Source: Gallionellaceae bacterium UBA6222
Lineage (GTDB): Bacteria > Pseudomonadota > Gammaproteobacteria > Burkholderiales > Gallionellaceae
Reading direction: 5' to 3'
DNA length: 8,335 nt
Assembly (NCBI GenBank): GCA_002421915.1
Contig: DISA01000073.1
Location: 22,221 to 30,555, forward strand
Below the pieces are notes generated by a model. The model saw only the letters and a program-made list of their open reading frames with translations. It was not told the origin of the DNA and made no database searches. Every line of letters starts with the position of its first letter. The first letter of the stretch is position 1. Below are positions 5,071-8,335 of this stretch, piece after piece. A program made the position numbers and the translations under genes.

Positions 5071-7152
5071 ATGCAGAACAAGAATGCATTTGTCTCGCAG
5101 AAGGAAGTGATACTGATACCGGGCACGGTGCTGATTACCAAGACCGATACCAAGGGCATCATCACTTATACCAACGACAAGTTCTGCGAGGTTGCGGGCT
5201 ATCCGCGTGAGGAACTGGTCGGCAGGAGCCACAACATTGTGCGCCACCCCGACATGCCGCCTGCCACGTTTAAATGGCTGTGGGACACGCTGAAGTCGGA
5301 ACGCCCCTGGCGCGGCATGGTGAAGAATCGCTGCAAGAATGGCGACCATTACTGGGTGCGCGCCACCGTTTCACCCGTCATCGAGAGCGGCCAGATCATC
5401 GGCTATGTGTCGGTGCGCCGCGCACCGACGCGCGCCCAGATCGCCGAAGCAGAAGCGCTGTATCGCGAACTCAACCAGAGCGGCTCGGCAGTGGCTTCAC
5501 GATACGAGAAATTCAAGTTCAAGAACTGGTCACTGAAGGCCAAACTGCAGGCCGTGATCCAGATTCCGCTGCTGGTTGTTCTGATGGTCGCGCAGATATT
5601 CATGTACACCGATCTCAAGGAAGAACCGAAGAAAATGGCGGTGGAAAAGGGGAACCAGCTGGCCAGTGAGATCATCGATGGCGCGAATATGCTGATGGTG
5701 ACGGGCCAGATTGGCGAGGCAAGCAACCGCCAGTTATTGCTCCATAAGATCGGCTCATCCAAAGGGGTCAAGTCCCTGCGGTTTTCCCGTACCAAGGAGG
5801 TCGCGGATTTGTATGGCCCGGGGCTGCCGGAAGAGCAGATAAACAGTGATGCGCAGCGAAAAGCGGTCGAAAGCAAGAAACAAAGTGTCACCTTTGCCAA
5901 TGACGAGCTGGGCGCGCCCGTGATGCGGGTGATCACACCTTATATGGCGAGCAAGGACTATCACGGCACCGATTGCACGGGTTGCCATGCGGTGCAGGAA
6001 GGTGTGGTGCTCGGGGTGTCGGATATTGTGATTGACCTGAAATCGGATGACGACAAGGTCGCGCGCACGGTAATGCAGTTGCTGGGCGGACAACTTGCCC
6101 TGCAAATCTTCCTGTTCTTTATCATCGGGTTTAGTGTTGACAAATATATCCGCCGCCCGATTCGCGGGGTGAGCAGTGAGTTCAGAAATATCATGGAAGG
6201 GAATCTCGATACCGAAATGGATATTTCCATCCTGGATGAAGTGGGAACGCTGCTGTGCGAAATCCAGTCCATGCAAACCTATCTGCGCACCATGGTGGAT
6301 GAGATTGTGACGCCGGTGGCGCAGATGCAAACACGGATCAGGGAAGTGGATGGCAAGGTGACAACGGTAGCCAGGAATGCGTTGACTGAACAGGACCAGA
6401 TTCAGGCCATTGCCGCGACCATGGAGCAATTCAGCCAGTCTATCGCCGAGGTGGCGAATATGGCGGGCGACTCGCTGGCGGAAATGCAGCGCACACAGCA
6501 GATCGTTGAGCAGAACAACGGCAATATGGAGCACACCGTCAAAGCCACGAATCTGGTGGCAGAGACCGTGCAACATTCCAGCAAGACCATTTCCGATCTG
6601 GGCGTGTCGATTGAAAAGATTGGCGCGATCGCCAACTCGATCAAGGAAATCGCCGAGCAGACCAACCTGTTGGCGCTGAATGCGGCGATCGAGGCGGCGC
6701 GTGCCGGCGAACAGGGGCGCGGGTTTGCGGTTGTAGCTGATGAAGTGCGCAAACTGGCCGAACGGACAGCAACCAGTACCAAGGATATTGCCACCACCAT
6801 CGCCGAGATTACCGCCATTTCAAATGATGCGGTGAAGTCGATGGGAGACGCGGTGACCGAGGTGGAATCCAGCATCACGCTGATCCATAAAAATGGCGAG
6901 GGGTTGCGTGAAATTATGGATGCCACGGTGAGCATGACGGAACGCATCGAGCATATTGCACAGGCGTCCAGGGAGCAGTCTGCTGCGGGCGAGAATGTGG
7001 CCAATAGTCTGGAGCGCATCACCGGCCTGGTGGACGACAACACGCATTCGGTGCAGGACACCCAGCAGGCCACTAAAGAATTGGCACAATCGGCCGATGA
7101 GTTGAGCAGGGCGGGCTATCCGTTGACCAAATGCGGCGCGGTCGGAAAATAA
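5071..7152 (+). CDS. Redox chemoreceptor: Aer-like PAS, periplasmic c-type heme domain, HAMP, MCP signalling domain
   Basis: 693 residues. The N-terminal PAS domain (about 15-120) is strongly Aer-like: GYPREELVG, HNIVRHPDMP (54-63), W80, KNRCKNGDHYWVRA (85-98) and GYVSVR, the pattern of FAD-binding Aer, so a flavin cofactor is expected. A linker leads to TM1 (about 161-179), then some 155 periplasmic residues with one CxxCH motif, CTGCH (302-306), then TM2 (about 335-356), HAMP (about 357-410) and the signalling domain with its tip at 529-567. E. coli Aer has only a short turn between its membrane segments; here a heme-binding domain fills that place. H306 would be the proximal heme ligand; M207, M209 or H298 could be distal ligands (inference, by analogy with Geobacter periplasmic heme sensor MCPs). 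Start: AAAGGGGG (5055-5062) lies 8 bases before the ATG. The C-terminus, AGYPLTKCGAVGK, lacks the usual xRFxV-type ending. It probably senses redox state on both membrane sides. Confidence 0.93.
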   Translation: MQNKNAFVSQKEVILIPGTVLITKTDTKGIITYTNDKFCEVAGYPREELVGRSHNIVRHPDMPPATFKWLWDTLKSERPWRGMVKNRCKNGDHYWVRATVSPVIESGQIIGYVSVRRAPTRAQIAEAEALYRELNQSGSAVASRYEKFKFKNWSLKAKLQAVIQIPLLVVLMVAQIFMYTDLKEEPKKMAVEKGNQLASEIIDGANMLMVTGQIGEASNRQLLLHKIGSSKGVKSLRFSRTKEVADLYGPGLPEEQINSDAQRKAVESKKQSVTFANDELGAPVMRVITPYMASKDYHGTDCTGCHAVQEGVVLGVSDIVIDLKSDDDKVARTVMQLLGGQLALQIFLFFIIGFSVDKYIRRPIRGVSSEFRNIMEGNLDTEMDISILDEVGTLLCEIQSMQTYLRTMVDEIVTPVAQMQTRIREVDGKVTTVARNALTEQDQIQAIAATMEQFSQSIAEVANMAGDSLAEMQRTQQIVEQNNGNMEHTVKATNLVAETVQHSSKTISDLGVSIEKIGAIANSIKEIAEQTNLLALNAAIEAARAGEQGRGFAVVADEVRKLAERTATSTKDIATTIAEITAISNDAVKSMGDAVTEVESSITLIHKNGEGLREIMDATVSMTERIEHIAQASREQSAAGENVANSLERITGLVDDNTHSVQDTQQATKELAQSADELSRAGYPLTKCGAVGK
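5974..5988 (+). other. CxxCH c-type heme attachment motif (CTGCH)
   Basis: The codons TGC ACG GGT TGC CAT encode C302-T-G-C305-H306 of the PAS/heme receptor. The motif lies between the two predicted membrane segments, on the periplasmic side where cytochrome c maturation attaches heme. Flanking residues (YHGTD before, AVQEGVVLG after) and position near the C-terminal end of the sensor domain resemble single-heme periplasmic sensor domains of MCPs. It is the only CxxCH in the protein. Confidence 0.85.
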
Positions 7153-7173
7153 GCGGCCAATGAGGAGAAGGTA

Positions 7174-8130
7174 ATGTCAGACCTGTTAAAAGATATCGAT
7201 GCCCGGACCAAGCTGGCAGGAACCAACAAGCTGGAGATCCTGATGTTTTCCCTGGGCAAGGATATGCGCACCGGGCGCGAGGAGACCTTCGGCATCAATG
7301 TGTTCAAGGTGCGCGAGGTCAGCAAGACGCCCTCCATCACCAAGTCGCCCAATATGCCCGAGGGGGTCGAGGGCCTGATCAGCCTGCGCGGCAATGTGAT
7401 CCCCGTGGTTTCGCTGGCGCGCGTCATGCATCTCGCCGATGCCCCGCCGGGCCGGGGCGGCTCGATGATGGTCACCGAATACAGCAAACGCACGCTCGGC
7501 TTTCTCGTGCATGAAGTCGATCGCATCATCCGTGTCGAGTGGGACAGGGTGCGCGCTCCCGAGGCGGTCACCGGCGCCGGGATGCAGGGCTACATTACGG
7601 CGATCACCGAGCTGGACAGCGGCCGGCTGGTTTCGATCGTCGATGTCGAGCAGATCATGGCCAACACCTTCGGCGAAGTGCTGGTGGGGCAGATCGAAAA
7701 AATGGGCGGCGAAGATGAGTACAACCTGTTCTTCGTCGACGATTCCTCCGTGGCGCGCAAGAAGATTGCCGAAGTGCTCGACAAGCTGGGCGTCAGGCAC
7801 AAGCATGCGCAAAACGGCATGGAGGCCTGGACGCGCCTGTCCGGCATGGCGGCCCACGCCCAGCAGACCGGCCGCAGCCTGCGCGAGGAAGTGAATGTCA
7901 TCCTCGTCGATGCCGAAATGCCGGAAATGGACGGCTACGTCCTGACCAAGAACATCAAGTCCGACAAGCGCTTCGACGGTATTCCGGTGGTCATGCATTC
8001 GTCGCTGTCTTCCGAGGCGAACCGGGCGATGGGCAAGAGCGTCGGCGTCGATGCCTATGTCGCCAAGTTCGATTCCGAGGTGCTGGCCGATACCTTGCGC
8101 CCGTTGCTGCTCAGGTCGCAGCGCGACTGA
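7174..8130 (+). CDS. cheV: Chemotaxis coupling protein CheV (CheW domain plus receiver domain)
   Basis: 318 residues, cytoplasmic, the usual length for CheV. Residues about 17-165 form a CheW domain (FGINVFKVREVSKTP, GVEGLISLRGNVIPVVSL, GFLVHEVDRIIRVEW, VSIVDVEQI) that links receptors to CheA. Residues about 183-315 form a response-regulator receiver domain with the acidic pair D189/D190, phosphoacceptor D246 (ILVDAEMPEMDG), hydroxyl residue S276 or S277 (VVMHSS) and conserved K298 (YVAKF), so it should be phosphorylatable by CheA-P and take part in adaptation. AGGAG (7163-7167) lies 6 bases before the ATG. The gene starts 21 bases after the receptor stop codon and ends 39 bases before cheY, an operon-like arrangement. 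It looks more GC-rich than the receptor genes upstream, especially at third codon positions. Confidence 0.97.
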   Translation: MSDLLKDIDARTKLAGTNKLEILMFSLGKDMRTGREETFGINVFKVREVSKTPSITKSPNMPEGVEGLISLRGNVIPVVSLARVMHLADAPPGRGGSMMVTEYSKRTLGFLVHEVDRIIRVEWDRVRAPEAVTGAGMQGYITAITELDSGRLVSIVDVEQIMANTFGEVLVGQIEKMGGEDEYNLFFVDDSSVARKKIAEVLDKLGVRHKHAQNGMEAWTRLSGMAAHAQQTGRSLREEVNVILVDAEMPEMDGYVLTKNIKSDKRFDGIPVVMHSSLSSEANRAMGKSVGVDAYVAKFDSEVLADTLRPLLLRSQRD

Positions 8131-8169
8131 CCTTCATTCTTCAGCCAGGCTTCATCCGGAGAGCGTTTC

Positions 8170-8335
8170 ATGCCAGCAGATCCCAGCAAAATCAAGTTCC
8201 TCGTGGTCGATGATTTTTCGACGATGCGGCGCATCGTTCGCAACCTCCTCAAGGAACTCGGCTTCACCAATGTCGACGAGGCCGAGGATGGTGCGGTGGC
8301 TTGGCAGAAACTGCAGGGCGGCGGCTTCGACTTCG
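8170..8335 (+). CDS. cheY: Chemotaxis response regulator CheY, N-terminal part (3' end outside window)
   Basis: The first 55 residues are present. The stretch KFLVVDDFSTMRRIVRNLL followed by KELGF and EAEDG is almost the same as in E. coli CheY, including the acidic pair that binds magnesium (D14, D15 here; D12, D13 in E. coli). The phosphoacceptor aspartate, threonine, tyrosine and lysine of the active site lie beyond the right edge and cannot be checked. GGAGAG (8158-8163) lies 6 bases before the ATG. CheY-P binds the flagellar switch protein FliM. The 39-base gap from cheV suggests co-transcription. Close similarity to the enteric type, rather than a generic receiver, points to the motor-binding CheY of a main che operon. 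Confidence 0.96.
   Translation, partial: MPADPSKIKFLVVDDFSTMRRIVRNLLKELGFTNVDEAEDGAVAWQKLQGGGFDF

Noticed and set aside
5054..5080. TAAAG at 5054 as a third sigma-28 promoter before the PAS/heme receptor
   Set aside because: No GCCGATAA-like -10 box occurs 11 bases downstream, and the site overlaps the ribosome binding site and start codon.
5755..6576. Open frame of 273 codons on the - strand inside the PAS/heme receptor
   Set aside because: The His/Arg/Leu-rich translation with no domain is an antisense shadow of the receptor gene.
7186..7998. Open frame of 270 codons on the - strand inside cheV
   Set aside because: It is an antisense shadow in GC-rich coding sequence; the + strand CheV domains are unambiguous.

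Overview
The window is a chemotaxis locus from a Gram-negative bacterium, most likely a betaproteobacterium (perhaps the Gallionellales/Nitrosomonadales group; this taxonomic guess is inference from gene style only). All intact genes are on the + strand: the 3' end of one chemoreceptor, three complete chemoreceptors with three different sensing modules, cheV, and the start of cheY. CheV and a CheY closely resembling the E. coli protein in its first 55 residues suggest the upstream end of a main che operon that continues past the right edge.

Layout. 1-422: C-terminal tail of a methyl-accepting chemotaxis protein (MCP). 423-1028: no intact gene; it holds an IS3-family transposase remnant on the - strand (560-787, probable element end near 517) and then a 99-bp segment (813-911) carrying a flagellar sigma-28 (FliA) type promoter. 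1029-3011: MCP with a periplasmic NIT (nitrate/nitrite-sensing type) domain. 3012-3399: intergenic region with a second, about 86% identical copy of the 99-bp promoter segment (3135-3233), then a leader of about 175 nt. 3400-5019: MCP with a four-helix-bundle periplasmic domain, whose 3' end aligns without gaps to the partial MCP at the left edge. 5071-7152: the most unusual gene, a receptor with an Aer-like (FAD-type) cytoplasmic PAS domain at the N-terminus and a periplasmic segment carrying a c-type heme motif (CTGCH). 7174-8130: cheV. 8170-edge: cheY.

How they work together. Receptors sense ligand or redox state and control CheA through their conserved hairpin tips; CheV (CheW domain plus receiver) couples receptors to CheA and adapts by phosphorylation; CheY-P acts on the flagellar motor. 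The sigma-28 promoters would tie expression of the NIT and four-helix-bundle MCPs to flagellar assembly. The PAS/heme receptor has no visible promoter of its own; its short gaps to its neighbours (51 nt before, 21 nt after) suggest co-transcription with the upstream MCP and with cheV-cheY. A NIT receptor next to a FAD-plus-heme receptor suggests taxis toward electron acceptors or a favourable redox zone, which is inference. No tRNA, rRNA, CRISPR array or convincing rho-independent terminator was seen.
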